A DNA stretch of 60,000 nucleotides, from positions 16,728,851-16,788,850 of the forward strand of contig NC_079877.1 in assembly GCF_029227915.1 (NCBI RefSeq), read 5' to 3'. Source of the stretch: Hydractinia symbiolongicarpus (Eukaryota > Cnidaria > Hydrozoa > Anthoathecata > Hydractiniidae). Positions 32,301-42,895 of this stretch are shown piece by piece. Both the position numbers and the translations under genes were made by a program. The notes beneath the pieces were generated by a model. The model made no database searches. It was not told the DNA's origin and saw only the letters and a program-made list of their open reading frames with translations. The number at the start of each line of letters is the position of its first letter. Position 1 is the stretch's first letter.

Positions 32301-35209
32301 GGTGTGGGAGAAGAAGCATCAATGTGCTTTTGTTACCTTCTATGTCTTACCTTCATCTCAGTTTGGTGTTGGGAATGTTATTTGAAAAACTTGTTTTGTT
32401 TTTAGGAAGTCTTTAAGAAGGAGATGGACAACTTACAAAAACAACAACAAGTTAGTGCGCTAATTTTTCTCCCTTTTCAATATGTGGATCAGACCTGAAT
32501 AATAGAAGAGCGTACAGCGTCAAATTTACTTTCCATTAAGGAGTGGTTATCTCTGATTTGACATAACTTTTACTCCTTCTGTTCTTTAGGGTGGGCAAGG
32601 TCAAAGATTTTCGAACCCTGAGCCACGTCACAACAACAGAACACATGCCGCTTCTACTAACTGGCAACATTCTGGAACAGAGCTGTTCAGTGCAGAACAC
32701 GTCAGCGTAAGTGCAACTTCGTCTCTCCAAGTTGATGTTAAAGTTATATGTAGCTATGTCTGGCAATGCCTCATTAAAAAGAAACTGCTTTCTAGGACCC
32801 GCGAAATTGCAAGTTTTATTTAAAGACTGGTGCTTGCCGGTTTGGACCAAGGTAATTCACAATTATTCGAGAAAGAAATTGTAGTAGTGAAAGTCAGGCT
32901 TTGTTTAAGTTTACCCGTGCATCCTTTTTTGTTTGTTGTTTTTTACAATTTCCTTGCAATGTTTATATAAAAAAGGGTCATGATATAATAGCAAGTCATA
33001 TTTTATTGGGACGTTGTAACATATTTTAGATGTTCTCGAATTCATTTGAAGTTTGAAAACAGTCCGACAATCTTGATACAGAATTTCTTCCAAGATGCTC
33101 GTTTAGCTATCCCTATGCTAAACGAGAGAAATAACGACTCTGGCTTAGAGGTAAATTTCCTTTTTAAAGCCGACCTAAAGACAGTCTCTTTTCCTAAAAT
33201 CGGTTAAAAGTTTAAACAGCAGCTGACTAACTTACTTAGGTAAATTAGTATGCCGTAATCAAACTTACTTAGGTAAATTAGTATGCCGTAATCATCAATT
33301 TTGCACCATAGCAGTAACGATCAGCTCAAAATTAAAAAACATGATAATAAACTAATGGTTGATGTCAACGAGACAGATATACCTTCTGTAAATACCTGAT
33401 ACCCCTCATATCTTATTTGTGTTATTAGTATGACGAAGTCGATGTGATTCACGAATTTGAAAAGTTTTATGATGACGTCATTGGAGAGTTTCGAGCTGCT
33501 GGTAATGTGGTTATGTTTAAAGTAAGATTTTTTATACCAGCAGAAAAAGGGTAAGAAACTATGCCTGATCTATATGGTGTTTCGGTCAATCAATCTGCCG
33601 TTCTTATTTGCCAATATGTTGCTGTAAAATTTTACATTGAAATTTTTAGTGTTGTCAAAACTATGTACCACATTTACGAGGAAATGTGTATGTGCAATTT
33701 ACAAATCACGACGAGGCAATGGAAGCGTTGCGTATGTTTAATGGACGATACTATGCCGGGCGTATGCTATCTGTTGAGCTGTCTCCGGTGACAAATTGGA
33801 AGTCTTCTATATGTGGTATGGGCTTGGTTATACGATATTAATTTTCAGATTTAATTTATGTCAGACCTGAAAACAATCGTTAAATACTAATTCAATCGAC
33901 TGTAACTCGAATATTTGAGTTACAAAATTTCTGCAGTACAGTGTGTTTAAATTTTATTTTAGGTCTTTTTGACAAACGATTGTGTCCACGCGGTAAAGCT
34001 TGTAACTTTCTTCATGTATTCCGAAACCCTGGCAACGCATATTCCGTTCCGAACAGGACAGATTTCGATCCGGAACGTGCTTTTCGATCCGGTGGTTATG
34101 ATCCGAGCTTCGTGAATCCGAACCATCCGGTGTTTAAATATTACAACCAGCGAGATGCATATGGTTATCGAAGTGAGAATGCTGCAAAGTCACGAGGAAG
34201 CAGAGACAGGTTAAATTTTGTTAATTTCATTGGATAGCCATTTATGGGTTGGCAGAAAAGATAACCGTTTTTTATCTCCCGTTAAATTATTTTGAATCAT
34301 GGTGTACAAGAAAATGATGTTCAAGCGAAAGAAAAAACTTTGCGAAGACTGCTTTAGATGTTTAAAACAAGACAAAGTAACATAGTGTTATTTTTTTTTA
34401 TTTTAATTTTTTTTTCATCCAAAGTACTGTCGTTGTTTTAGAAACAAGTGGGATAACACTCGTCATGAAAAGTCGCCTCGATCACGTTCCCGTTCGCGTG
34501 ATCGAGATCGAAGAAAAAGAAGACATTCTCGTTCAAGGTAAATAAGAATGCCCATACATGATGCTGCTGGTTTTTTTTACTCGATATTTTTCGCAAACAC
34601 CTTTGGTCGAAGTTAGAAGATTTTACTAGTCTCAACATCGAAGGTTAAGAAATAGTTTTCCGAGAAAGCGTCAAGCCTGCGTATTACATCATTGTATGAA
34701 AAACACGCCTATGAAGGTAATGGGCACATTGATGTCCTATGATATACCTTCATCTATATATACGCGCTATCCGGGTGACCTATCTGTGGGCAGCGCTCAC
34801 ATGTTTATTCGCCTACGGCTCCCCAAGTAGCTCTGTTTCAATTTGATGAAACCGGGACATCAGGTGAATCCTTCTCAGTAGAGAATGGACAAGTGCTATG
34901 ATAAACCATCTGCATGCTTATCATATTGTGCATTTCAGATCACATTCAAGAGGAAGGTCTCGATCAAGAAGTAGAAGTTCTTATTCACGAAGTCGTTCAC
35001 GCTCTCGTTCTCGATCGCGATCTCGCCGACACAAACGAAGTAGAACGCGTTCACGGTCGCGATCACGGAGTAAAGATCAAAGCAAACGTTCGCGAAGACA
35101 TTCTCGTAGCTCGAACAGTAGCCGTGGGTCGAGCAAGAAAAAATCGAACAAAAACGACTCTGAAATATCGGATACTTCTACCGACTGGTCAGATTTGAGT
35201 GAGGACTAA
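20389..35209 (+). CDS. ZRSR2: ZRSR2-like (U2AF35-related) splicing factor, 15 exons, 567 aa
   Basis: Exons: 20389-20507, 25855-25946, 26180-26213, 28885-28947, 29215-29323, 30701-30775, 32406-32450, 32590-32706, 32796-32851, 33030-33150, 33429-33521, 33650-33815, 33963-34209, 34442-34537, 34939-35209. All borders are GT/AG, all phases agree, and the total is exactly 568 codons with stop. ZRSR2 contacts the 3' splice site, mainly in U12-type introns, in the nucleus. Domains: SHKKWRRHLKKMKRKEERQ (conserved N-terminal start of the family); charged Glu/Lys helix to about 200; CCCH finger NCKFYLKTGACRFG..CSRIH (about 219-246); UHM-type RRM (about 277-360) with LRGNVYVQF and NGRYYAGR; second CCCH finger CGLFDKRLCPRGKACNFLH (about 362-382); RS tail (about 440-555) of SRSR repeats. 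Human ZRSR2 has 482 aa; the RS tail and linker here are longer. Exon 1 is the least certain: it fits phase 2 and gives the family's Ser before HKK. Confidence 0.93.
21306..22578. mobile_element. TTAA-flanked DNA element (Kolobok/piggyBac-like), 1.27 kb
   Basis: Inverted ends AGCTTACCTCCCGAGAAAAA and its complement are flanked by TTAA on both sides (21302-21305, 22579-22582). Imperfect inverted similarity goes further in, for instance CTGACGTCACCTGTTAGAAG near 21499 against its complement near 22370. TTAA target sites are typical of Kolobok and piggyBac. No transposase is seen; an exon-like ORF with a P2X7-ballast-like cysteine motif sits inside. It lies in intron 1 of the ZRSR2-like gene. Confidence 0.8.
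21700..21935 (+). pseudogene. P2X7-ballast-like cysteine-rich ORF inside the TTAA element
   Basis: ATG at 21700 opens MSDRENVVELQF, then a one-base shift near 21733 leads into SRRNTRPSTDSDFSWESCDE and TWCKCGKCKIMTSEAECRCC followed by CELES. WCxCGxC...M...E..CC is the signature of the P2X7 receptor cytoplasmic ballast domain, which in many invertebrates occurs in transposon-associated proteins without a channel. A possible splice donor (ATCA/GTGAGT) lies at 21941. No second exon was found. No transmembrane channel part is present, so this is not a purinergic receptor gene. Confidence 0.6.
22583..25854. other. Intron 1 interior, no gene recognised
   Basis: AT-rich. Weak coding-like stretches at 22890-23120 (Asn/Asp-rich) and 24461-24649 (LQNIWGENDEAGELSTIDAN) have no partner exons or family I can name. 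Otherwise nothing seen. Confidence 0.4.
26529..26786. repeat. Small MITE-like repeat with GGGTTCGAAT ends
   Basis: CAGGGTTCGAATT at 26529 faces ATTCGAACCCT at 26776-26786, with internal inverted words GTTCGCAAAAATTGC and GCGAATTACAATTTGC. Size about 258 bp; the CAGGG end suggests a hAT-type non-autonomous element. It lies in intron 3. Confidence 0.5.
26827..26862. repeat. Perfect hairpin, 17-bp stem, 2-nt loop
   Basis: AATTATTAAGTTTTACA, TC, TGTAAAACTTAATAATT. The centre ACATCTGT recurs in the hairpin at 55570-55615. Confidence 0.8.
27039..27453. mobile_element. TTAA-flanked MITE, 415 bp
   Basis: Ends AGGTTGCCTCCCATGAAAAA and (complement) AGGTTACCTCCCGCTAAAAA, flanked by TTAA at 27035-27038 and 27454-27457. 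The CCTCCC core and A-rich second block match the ends of the larger TTAA element at 21306-22578, so they are one family. Inverted similarity extends about 60 bp (TCAAGTTAAGCTCAT and similar). Located in intron 3. Confidence 0.8.
27458..28884. other. Intron 3 remainder, no gene recognised
   Basis: AT-rich sequence with a stray ORF at 27600-27887 that lacks flanking splice signals and family resemblance. Nothing else seen. Confidence 0.4.
32017..32037. repeat. (TA)n microsatellite
   Basis: About 10 TA units within the intron before exon 7. Confidence 0.8.
33229..33294. repeat. 33-bp tandem duplication
   Basis: The unit AACTTACTTAGGTAAATTAG plus TATGCCGTAATCA occurs twice without mismatch, so the duplication is recent. 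In the intron between the finger and RRM exons. Confidence 0.85.
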
Positions 35210-35976
35210 AATAATTACACTTAAGCCAGCCAGACGTCAACGTGACTCTCTTTTCAAGAAATTAGTTCGAATGATTCTGAACGCGTGATGACAGTATCAA
35301 TGTTGTGTTTTTGTTAGACAGCAAGCTAGACGAGAGACATACCTATATTTTATTACAAAAAAACTTACAATTTTGTCTTACTTTTTTTGCAAAAATGTAT
35401 GGCAATTACGTTTCTTAAATATATCTGACAGCTTTAAGGCATGAAGGGATAGTTTCAACATTCATCCTAAAAGCATCCTTTTTATCTCGGCGTAAGAATC
35501 TATCTGTGGCGAAGTTTTATTAGCACGGATAGGGGCTACTTTAGAAATTACAAAGAGTACACAGTAAAGTATAATTTTAGCGAATTTTGCAATGTTAAGC
35601 TAAATTCACGAAAATTTGTGGTTGTTTGTATTAAGTTTGCAAATTTAGTAAGATATGCGCTAATTCAGTCACATTTTCCCAAGTCAAATTTGTCTGAGTT
35701 TGTAATGTCAACCAGGCGCTATCACACCCAACTATTTACTCGATTGTGAACAATGTTAAAATATTTCACAGCTTTTTCACACGCAGACGAACACATCACA
35801 TGTTGTTTATTACGTAAGCAAGCAAGCAAGTAAATAACGGGAAGTAACTGTAACTATGTTACGTTACCGCCAGAGATACGTATAGCATTGCTCTAACTTG
35901 CTTGCCTACCACACAAGCCGGTTAGCGGTCAGTAGATTGCACCAAATGGGCTAAAAACACTGCATTTAAAGTGCGC
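35210..35976. other. 3' flank of the ZRSR2-like gene
   Basis: 3' UTR and intergenic sequence. A (GCAA)n stretch lies at about 35817-35832. No clear AATAAA close to the stop and no gene seen. Confidence 0.4.
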
Positions 35977-36048
35977 CGGAGTGGGGACTCGAACCTGAAA
36001 CCTTATGATTACAAGTCGAATGCGGTACCACTACACCATCTACGCTCC
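35977..36048 (-). repeat. tRNA-derived SINE-like or tRNA-Thr pseudogene
   Basis: Read on the minus strand: GGAGCGTAGATGGTGTAGTG (A box TGGTGTAGTGG), an anticodon-like loop CTTGTAA (TGT, Thr), and B box GGTTCGAGTCC. Acceptor ends pair over four bases only (GGAG/CTCC) and the anticodon stem has mismatches, so it is not a working tRNA. A SINE head is likely, with the body continuing toward 35880. Confidence 0.6.
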
Positions 36049-36840
36049 GTTTACGTTATCTCACCCCTTCGAACGTGTAAGGTTTTATAACAGGCCTAAC
36101 TGAGTTCACTTCGGCAAATGAAATTTTGAGTCTTCAAGTACATGTCTCGCCATTGCCCCCGCGTATAATAAAATCAAAAAAGTTCCAGAAATCACTGACA
36201 ATATCAATTCAGTGAATAGGAGCTTTTGCCATTCTACACCCCTACAAAATCCCAAGTGTCCAATAGCTTTCTGTAAAGTGACTTCTTAAAGAAGGCGGCG
36301 ACAAAGGTCAGAAGCTTTTGCAATTTCTTGCTAAAATAAATATTGCTGGAAGAAAAAACGTAAGAAAAAAATCCTGCTCCGCCACATCAGGGACCTGTTT
36401 TTTTGGTAAGATTATCGACACTTGGGTTTATCATTTTATTTGATAAGTATGTGATTACCTGGAGAGAAATTGTCTTTTTAAGAGTAAGGAGACAAACTTA
36501 CGTTAAAAGTGAAAGCGCCTTTAACCTCCCGCGCCCCTGGAACAAAATGACCCGGATTGCTGTGCTATCCTTGCTGCAAATGAAAAATGTACCGTCATTG
36601 AGAACGTTTGAGCACGCTGTTGTAAATGCCTATCTGCTTTTTCAGGAAATTTTTCCAGTATTTATTATTATTTGCTTACTTACTTACTTACTGACTCACC
36701 CAATAGACGACATTCTTAACCTTGTAAATTCTTTAGTCGTTTTATACGAAAAATGTAATATATTACTTTACTACAACCCAGGTTAGGGTGTTGAAAAAAA
36801 CTCCAGAAAAAAATAGCTAAAAAAGTAGCCAGAGTTACCA
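36049..36840. other. Intergenic, no gene recognised
   Basis: Contains an ACTT tetranucleotide run near 36674-36697 and an ORF at 36403-36786 with no recognisable features. Its segment ESAFNLPRPWNKMTRIA could be chance. Nothing supported. Confidence 0.4.
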
Positions 36841-36857
36841 ATGCAAACTCCACAAGG

Positions 36858-39321
36858 CTACTTTTCAACTACAAGGTCACACTTGGCTGCAATGCTACTA
36901 ATCATGACTTTAGACTTTGCTGTGTTTACCTTTAGCCCTTTCTCTTCTAGTCCTTTCTTCCACTTCTCAAACTTTTCAACTAATTCTTCCAAATCATCTG
37001 CATACAATATCTCCCATGGACAACCTGTTCTGAACTCCATCGACAGCGCTTCTAAGACTAGAACAAACAACAAAGGACTAAGAACAGAACCCTGATGTAC
37101 ACCAACATTTACACTAAATTCATCACTATGTGAATCGTTAATCCTGACACGACTTCTAGCATTGCTGTACATAGACTGTACCATCGTAACTAGCCACTCA
37201 TCCACACCTAATTTTCTCATAGCCCACCAAATAACTTTACGTGGCACTCTATCAAAAGCTTTCTCTAAATCTACAAAGGCAAAATAGAGATTCTTTCTCT
37301 TTCCTAAATACTTTTCCTGAGAAGCTGTCTCATCATCATCATCATCATCATTCTCGGCTTAACGTCCGTTTTCCATGCTAGCATGGGTTGGACGGGGTAT
37401 ATTAATGACCTGTCAGAGTAAAAATATTGCATCTGTAGTGCCACGCCCTGGAACAAAACCAAATTGCATCTTATCTATATCAATTCTTTCTCTAAGTAAC
37501 TTATCAATCACTCTTTCAATAACTTTCATTACTTGATCAACCAACTTCAAACCTCTATAGTTACCCCTTTCTAATGCATCACCCTTGCCCTTGAAACAAT
37601 CCACTATTAATTTTGACTGCCACTCACTCGGAATAGCACCATCCTTTATAATCTGGTTAGCAAGACTTGTAATAAGCTCAACTCCAATATATCCAGATGC
37701 TTTTACCATCTCTGCAACAATACCTGATACTCCTGCAGCCTTGCCAATCTTCAATTTCTTAATAGCCTCCATTACCCATACTGTCTTGATCTGCATAGCC
37801 GGCCCTTCTACAACATCATCGTCAGACAAATTATCCTCATCCTCATCCACAAATTATCCTCATCAAACTCAGTGTTAAGCAACCTCTGATAATAATTCTT
37901 CCAAGCTACCCTTTTCTCCTCCTCTGTGCTAGCCAAAACACCTTCATCATTACGTATACACTTCTCACCTACAACATCTTGAATCGTCTTCTTCATTTGC
38001 TTTGCTATCTTGAATACCTCATTGCGCTGGTCTTCCCTTCTTAACACATCTGCAAATCTGTTTCTCTCTGCTTCTGATTTTGCCTTATACACTGCTGTAC
38101 GAGCACAACGCTTAGCTTCTAAGTAAATATTTTTACTACCAACTGACTTCCACTCTTTCCAAAGTTTCCTCTTTTCCTTTATACATTGGTCAACCTAATT
38201 ATTCCACCACCAAGTCTGTCTATGTCTAGCTGGTCCTTTCGTCCACCCACAGGTATCATCAGAAGCTTCTAGAAGACAATTCTTCAAAGTAGTACAAGTA
38301 CTTTCAACATTGTCACTATCACATTGACCATTGTGGGCTAACTGCTGAACTTTTGCACTAAATTGTCTTGCTACAATCTCTTCCTTCAGCTTCCAGACTT
38401 TTTGACGGGCCCTGTACTTTCCCTAGGCTTTTTTAACACTCTTTAAGATAATGTCACAAACCAGCAACCTATGCTGGGAAATACACTCTTTCCCCAATAT
38501 AACTTTCACGTCTGACTTTCTAACCAGGAAGTAATCTATCTGTGTCTTACAACTACCTGACTCATATGTTATCAGCCTACTCTGTCTCTTACTGAATGAT
38601 GTGTTGCAAACCACCATGTCCATTCCCATTCCAAACTCAAGCAATCTCTCCCCTTCCTTATTTCTTCTCCCAAATCCATAGCCTCCATGCACATCTACAT
38701 AACCTTCAGATGACTTCCCAACATGACCATTAAAGTCGCCGCCCACCATGACAAGTTCAATGTCTCCAAACTTTGATGTGACTGCTATTAACTCATCATA
38801 AAACTTATCTTTATCTTTCTCACTGAGTCCACACTGTGGAGCATAAACTGACAGAAAAGTGACAATCCTATTACTTATCAAAAACTTTATCACTATAATA
38901 CGACGATTAACACGCATAACATCTATTACTTTTTCTACCCACTACTCAATATGCCAACTCCTCCATATCCATCAATATTACCAATCCAAAAAAGCTTATA
39001 CCTTGCCCTCCTACCTTCCACAAATCTTACTGAAGCTCATGTCCACCTGACTTCCTGAACACAACACATTTCAACAGATCTATGTTCTAACATTTCAACT
39101 ACTTCGACTGCTCTACCTCTCAGAGTACCAACATTTACACTAGCCATCCTCAACCTAGTGTTATCTACCTTGTGATGTGATGGCTGGGTAACGGTTTGAC
39201 GATGCTCACACCTGATATCTCTCCTACCGTGCGCGACACCTTTACTCTTTAGAGTTCCAGCCCCGTTTACGCAGTTTGTCTTTGGCATTGTTTTACAGCT
39301 GGATGCCCTTCCTAGCGCCAA
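36858..39321 (-). pseudogene. RTE LINE ORF: AP-endonuclease and reverse transcriptase, broken
   Basis: Order on the minus strand: LRMASVNVGTLRGRAVEVVE and CCVQEVRW (endonuclease start, 39321-39037); a lost stretch; VTFLSVYAPQCG, VMVGGDFNGHVG, SRLITYESGSCKTQIDYFLV (38917-38423); linker with DVLRREDQRNEVFKIAKQMK (38092-37808); RT with KAAGVSGIVAEMVKASG, IPSEWQSKLIVDCFKGKGD, NYRGLKLVDQVMKV, QFGFVPGRGTTDAI (37850-37413); then VPRKVIWWAMRKLGV, VGVHQGSVLSPLLFVLVLEA and the catalytic YADDL (37247-36858). Frames change between pieces. It ends near PCGVC, so the 3' portion is missing. Closest to RTE/CFDP2-like elements. Confidence 0.88.
37330..37415 (-). repeat. 86-bp dispersed repeat with (ATG)n tail, copy 1, inside the LINE
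   Basis: On the minus strand: TGACAGGTCATTAATATACC, then CCGTCCAACCCATGCTAGCA, then TGGAAAACGGACGTTAAG, ending in six ATG units. It interrupts the RT frame exactly between GTTDAIFLL and the following QLL region, so it inserted after the LINE. A second copy lies at 57793-57875. Confidence 0.75.
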
Positions 39322-39773
39322 CCGTTCACAGACCGGACTGGGTGTTTTTTAAAGTGACACCATCACTATGTGGCATTTCAGGGGACTTCCACAATCGCCC
39401 CTTTAAACTAAGTTATGGTGGAGTTCAACTCATCTCTTGTCTCTTAAAGAGACCCTTCACCCTTCACCCTCTATCAATATACAACTTTGCAAATGATAAA
39501 GGCCATTAACACCCAGGATTGTCTTTTAGGTTCAGCAACTTACAGTATAGTACAGATGTAAGCGTACGCGTCGGCTCAACTTGCAAAAATAATTGCTTTC
39601 ATTAAAAAAAACAATAGGATAGCAAGTTCCTTTCAAATTGCGCAAAAATAATTGCTTCGTTTTAAAAACAAAAGCATAGCAAGAAACATTGTTTAAAAAC
39701 AATACTCTGCGCGAGAATAAATTAAACGCGAAGGCCATTGAATTTTAATTTTTTTTACCAACGAAACTAATTA

Positions 39774-41381
39774 GGGATCGTCTCAAAATGTTCGTATGTT
39801 TTTTTCGTATAATTATACGAACGCTACGAAGTACTTCGTTTCGTGAAACGAATGTCATACGAAGTGCTTCGTTTAAAATAAAAAATGTAAACGAAGTTTA
39901 TACGAACTTTGTTAATATATGATACGAACTTAAACGAAGTTTTTTTTACCGTACAAAATGAAATGATACGAACTTTGAACAAAGTAAATTGCTATACGAT
40001 CTTGAAACGAACTTCAAAAGTACCGGCGTGATTGCGCATAATAACGAAACCAGAAACAAAAGAATTAAACAATTTTTTTTAAAGACGAAAAGAAATAATA
40101 CGCACTTTAAACGAAACCAGAAATAAAAAAAGTAAAATATACGAGGTTGACTTCTTTGAAAAGACTAGTAAAATTGCATATTCATAGGTTCAATCTACAC
40201 GATCTACGGCGATCTTTTCGCTTTATACGATCCCGTTTTCATGATTTTTAAACGATCTACGGCGATCTTTTCGCTTTATACGATCCAGTTTTCATGATTT
40301 TTAAACGATCTACGGCGATCTTTTCGCTTTATACGATCCTGTTTTCATGATTTTTAAACGATCTACGGCGGTCTTTTCGCTTTATACGATCCTGTTTTCA
40401 TGATTTTTAAACGATCTACGGCGATCTTTTCGCTTTATACGATCCTGTTTTCATGATTTTTAAACGATCTACGGCGGTCTTTTCGCTTTATACGATCCTG
40501 TTTTCATGATTTTTAAACGATCTACGGCGATCTTTTCGCTTTCTACGATCCCGTTTTCATGATTTTTAAACGATCTACGGCGATCTTTTCGTTTTCTACG
40601 ATCCCGTTTTCATGATTTTTAACGATTTACGGCGATCTTTTAGTTTTCTACGATCCCGTTTTCATGATTTTTAACGATTTACGGCGATTTTTTCGTTTTC
40701 TACGATCCCATTTTCATGATTTTTAAACGATCTACGGCGATTTTTTCGTTTTCTACGATCCCGTTTTCATGATTTTTAAACGATCTACGGCGTTCTTTTC
40801 GCTTTCTACGATCCCGTTTTCATGATTTTTTAAACGATCTACGGCGATCTTTTCGCTTTCTACGATCCCGTTTTCATGATTTTTAACGATTTACGGCGAT
40901 TCTTTCGCTTTCTATGATTCCGTTTTCATGAATTTTAAACGTTCCACAGTGATCTTTTCGCTTTCTACGATCCTGTTTTCATGAGTTTTAAACGATCTAC
41001 AGAGATGTTTTTGCTTTCTACGATGCCGTGGAGACGATCCTTAAAGACCTTAGATAATAAATCCAATTAGAATAAACGAAGTTCGTATAACGAAACGAAC
41101 TTTATAATTGTTGAAAAAATTTCAATATAAAACTATAGATAATAGTCCAATTATAATAAACGAACTTCGTAGAAGCAAATTTTTATACGAACTTCTTTAA
41201 AAATGATACGAACTACATACGAACTTTATTTTAAATGATACGAACTTTATACGAACTTGTAATTTTGATGATACGAAAAAGTTCGTATTAAAAATAAAAT
41301 GATACGAAAGATTTAATAAATCGATACGAAGTTTTTTATACGAATTATACGAACTACGTACGAACATTATGAGACGATCCC
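39774..41381. mobile_element. Harbinger-like MITE carrying a 53-bp satellite, 1.6 kb
   Basis: Ends GGGATCGTCTCAAAATGTTC and complement GGGATCGTCTCATAATGTTC, flanked by TTA on both sides (39771-39773 and 41382-41384). A TTA duplication with GG-starting ends is typical of PIF/Harbinger. Sub-terminal regions are full of short palindromes of ACGAAGTTCGT type, on both sides of the satellite. No transposase. Confidence 0.78.
40199..41035. repeat. Satellite A: about 16 copies of a 53-bp unit
   Basis: The unit starts ACGATCTACGGCGATCTTTT, then CGCTTTATACGATCCTGTTT, then TCATGATTTTTAA. Central copies differ by single bases (CCTG/CCCG, TTTATACG/TTTCTACG); the copies at the right end are more diverged, as in a unidirectionally expanding array. 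Lies inside the Harbinger-like MITE. Confidence 0.92.
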
Positions 41382-41429
41382 TTATAGTAATGCGATTTTA
41401 ATCTGATATATTTAAAAAACACAAGCTCT

Positions 41430-41945
41430 TACTTTTAAAATGCGATCTAAAAAAACATTTCTATCGCCGTTTTTCGTTTTAAAACTTTTAAAATGTGATC
41501 TAAAAAAAAACATTTCTATCGCGGTTTTCCGTTTTAAAACTTTTAAAATGCGATCTAAAAAAACATTTCTATCGCTGTTTTTTGTTTTTAAACTTTTAAA
41601 ATGCGATCTAAAAAACATTTCTATCGCCGTTTTTCGTTTTAAAACTTTTAAAATGCGATCTAAAAAAACATTTTTATCGCCGTTTTTCGTTTTTAAACTT
41701 TTAAAATGCGATCTAAAAAAACATTTCTATCGCCGTTTTTCATTTTAAAACTTTTAAAATGCAATCTAAAAAAACATTTCTATCGCCGTTTTTCGTTTTT
41801 TAAACTTTTAAAATGCGATCTAAAAAAACATTTCTGTCGCCATTTTTCGTTTTTAAACTTTTAAAATGCGATCTAAAAAAACATTTCTATCGCCGTTTTT
41901 CGTTTTTAAACTTTTAAAATGCGATCTAAAAAAACATTTCTATTA
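41430..41945. repeat. Satellite B: about 10 copies of a 53-bp unit
   Basis: The unit reads ACTTTTAAAATGCGATCTAA, AAAAACATTTCTATCGCCGT, TTTTCGTTTTTAA. Each unit has no stop in one frame, which creates a repetitive false ORF (MRSKKTFLSPFFV-like). It lies inside the TA element but outside the Harbinger MITE. The same unit, inverted and diverged, is at 45075-45440. Confidence 0.92.
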
Positions 41946-41989
41946 AAATTAAAGTTTCAATCTTTGTTAAAATATAATAATTTCTATCG

Positions 41990-42895
41990 CTTAAAAGCTT
42001 TATTTAACCTGCGCAACCAACAATGCCTTCTCGCTAGTTTATTTAGTTTCCACGCAAAACATTTGTTTAATAAAAATATTAAACAATGGCTCTTCGTGTC
42101 ACATTGATAGAGTTGATAACATTTGCAAAGTCAATTTATCAAAGTATGGTGATGCCAACGTTCACCTATTGTGGGCTGCATCTCTTGGGACTCACGAACA
42201 CTCAGCATAACAAAATGGATTCCCTGCACAGGAGAGCTTTGCGTGTTGTGTATAGGTGTAGAGATTATAGTGATCCGAACAATCGGCTTAAATCAATAGT
42301 AAATGAAAATAAAAAACGTGCGTGTTTGGTTGTCAAAACGAGTCTTGATGGTACTGCAACAAATGTTTTTCAGAACTATTTTCACGCTCAAGATCATGAA
42401 ATGAACACGAGAAATAACAGAAAGTTGATTACTATTCCAAAAATTAAAACGGAGTATGCCAGAAAAAGTTTTTATTTCATGGGAGCAAAAATTTATAATA
42501 CGCTTCCTCTAGAGGCCCGTTCTTTAGGCATGTCTGATTTTAAAACATTTTTAAATGAACATTTCAATTAGTTTTTATTTATAATACTTAGGTCTTTTAG
42601 CCAGTCTTCAAATTGGTTTCCCAGTTTGTCTCTGCCTTCAATCTTTTTTCCTAGGTTTTTTAAACTCTTTTCACCCGACTTCTTTATTTTTTATTCTTTA
42701 CTTCTTTATGACCGGTCCTTGATTCTTGTGTGTCTATCATACTTGGTTTTATTATTTATGTATATATATTTATATTTAATGTCTTTTTATATATTTTAAC
42801 TGGACACATATTTATAACAGCTTTTAGTTGACATGTATATCCAGTATAAATATTCGTTTAATAAAAATAAAAAAATAAATAATAAAATATTGGGA
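41990..42895 (+). mobile_element. 3' end of a non-LTR LINE (CR1/Jockey-like)
   Basis: ORF 42086-42571 codes for the C-terminal end of a reverse transcriptase ORF: KSIYQSMVMPTFTYCGLHLL, HKMDSLHRRALRVVYR, then IYNTLPLEARSLGMSDFKTF. This pattern follows the RT thumb in CR1/Jockey-like LINEs. A 3' UTR with AATAAAAATAAAAAAATAAA ends about 42890. The 5' remainder is absent: 5' truncation typical of LINE insertion. Confidence 0.72.

Larger units (their letters stand above)
36835..39500 (-). mobile_element. RTE-type LINE retrotransposon, degenerate
   Basis: Reverse-strand AP-endonuclease plus reverse transcriptase, with a GC-richer leader (39322-39500) containing AGCTGGATGCCCTTCCT, a segment typical of RTE elements. 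The end at about 36835 cuts the ORF in a Cys-rich region rather than at a natural 3' tail. An 86-bp foreign repeat lies inside the RT (37330-37415). Confidence 0.85.

Noticed and set aside
34914-35198. Alternative frame ORF in the last ZRSR2-like exon
   Set aside because: It is a shadow of the RS-repeat codons; the RS frame is in phase with all upstream exons.
36841-37095. Plus-strand ORF over the RTE element
   Set aside because: Shadow of the RT frame on the other strand.
41412-41748. Repetitive ORFs on both strands in satellite B (MRSKKTFLSPFF-like repeats)
   Set aside because: The 53-bp unit lacks stops in some frames; the ORFs follow the repeat period and have no start, codon or family support.
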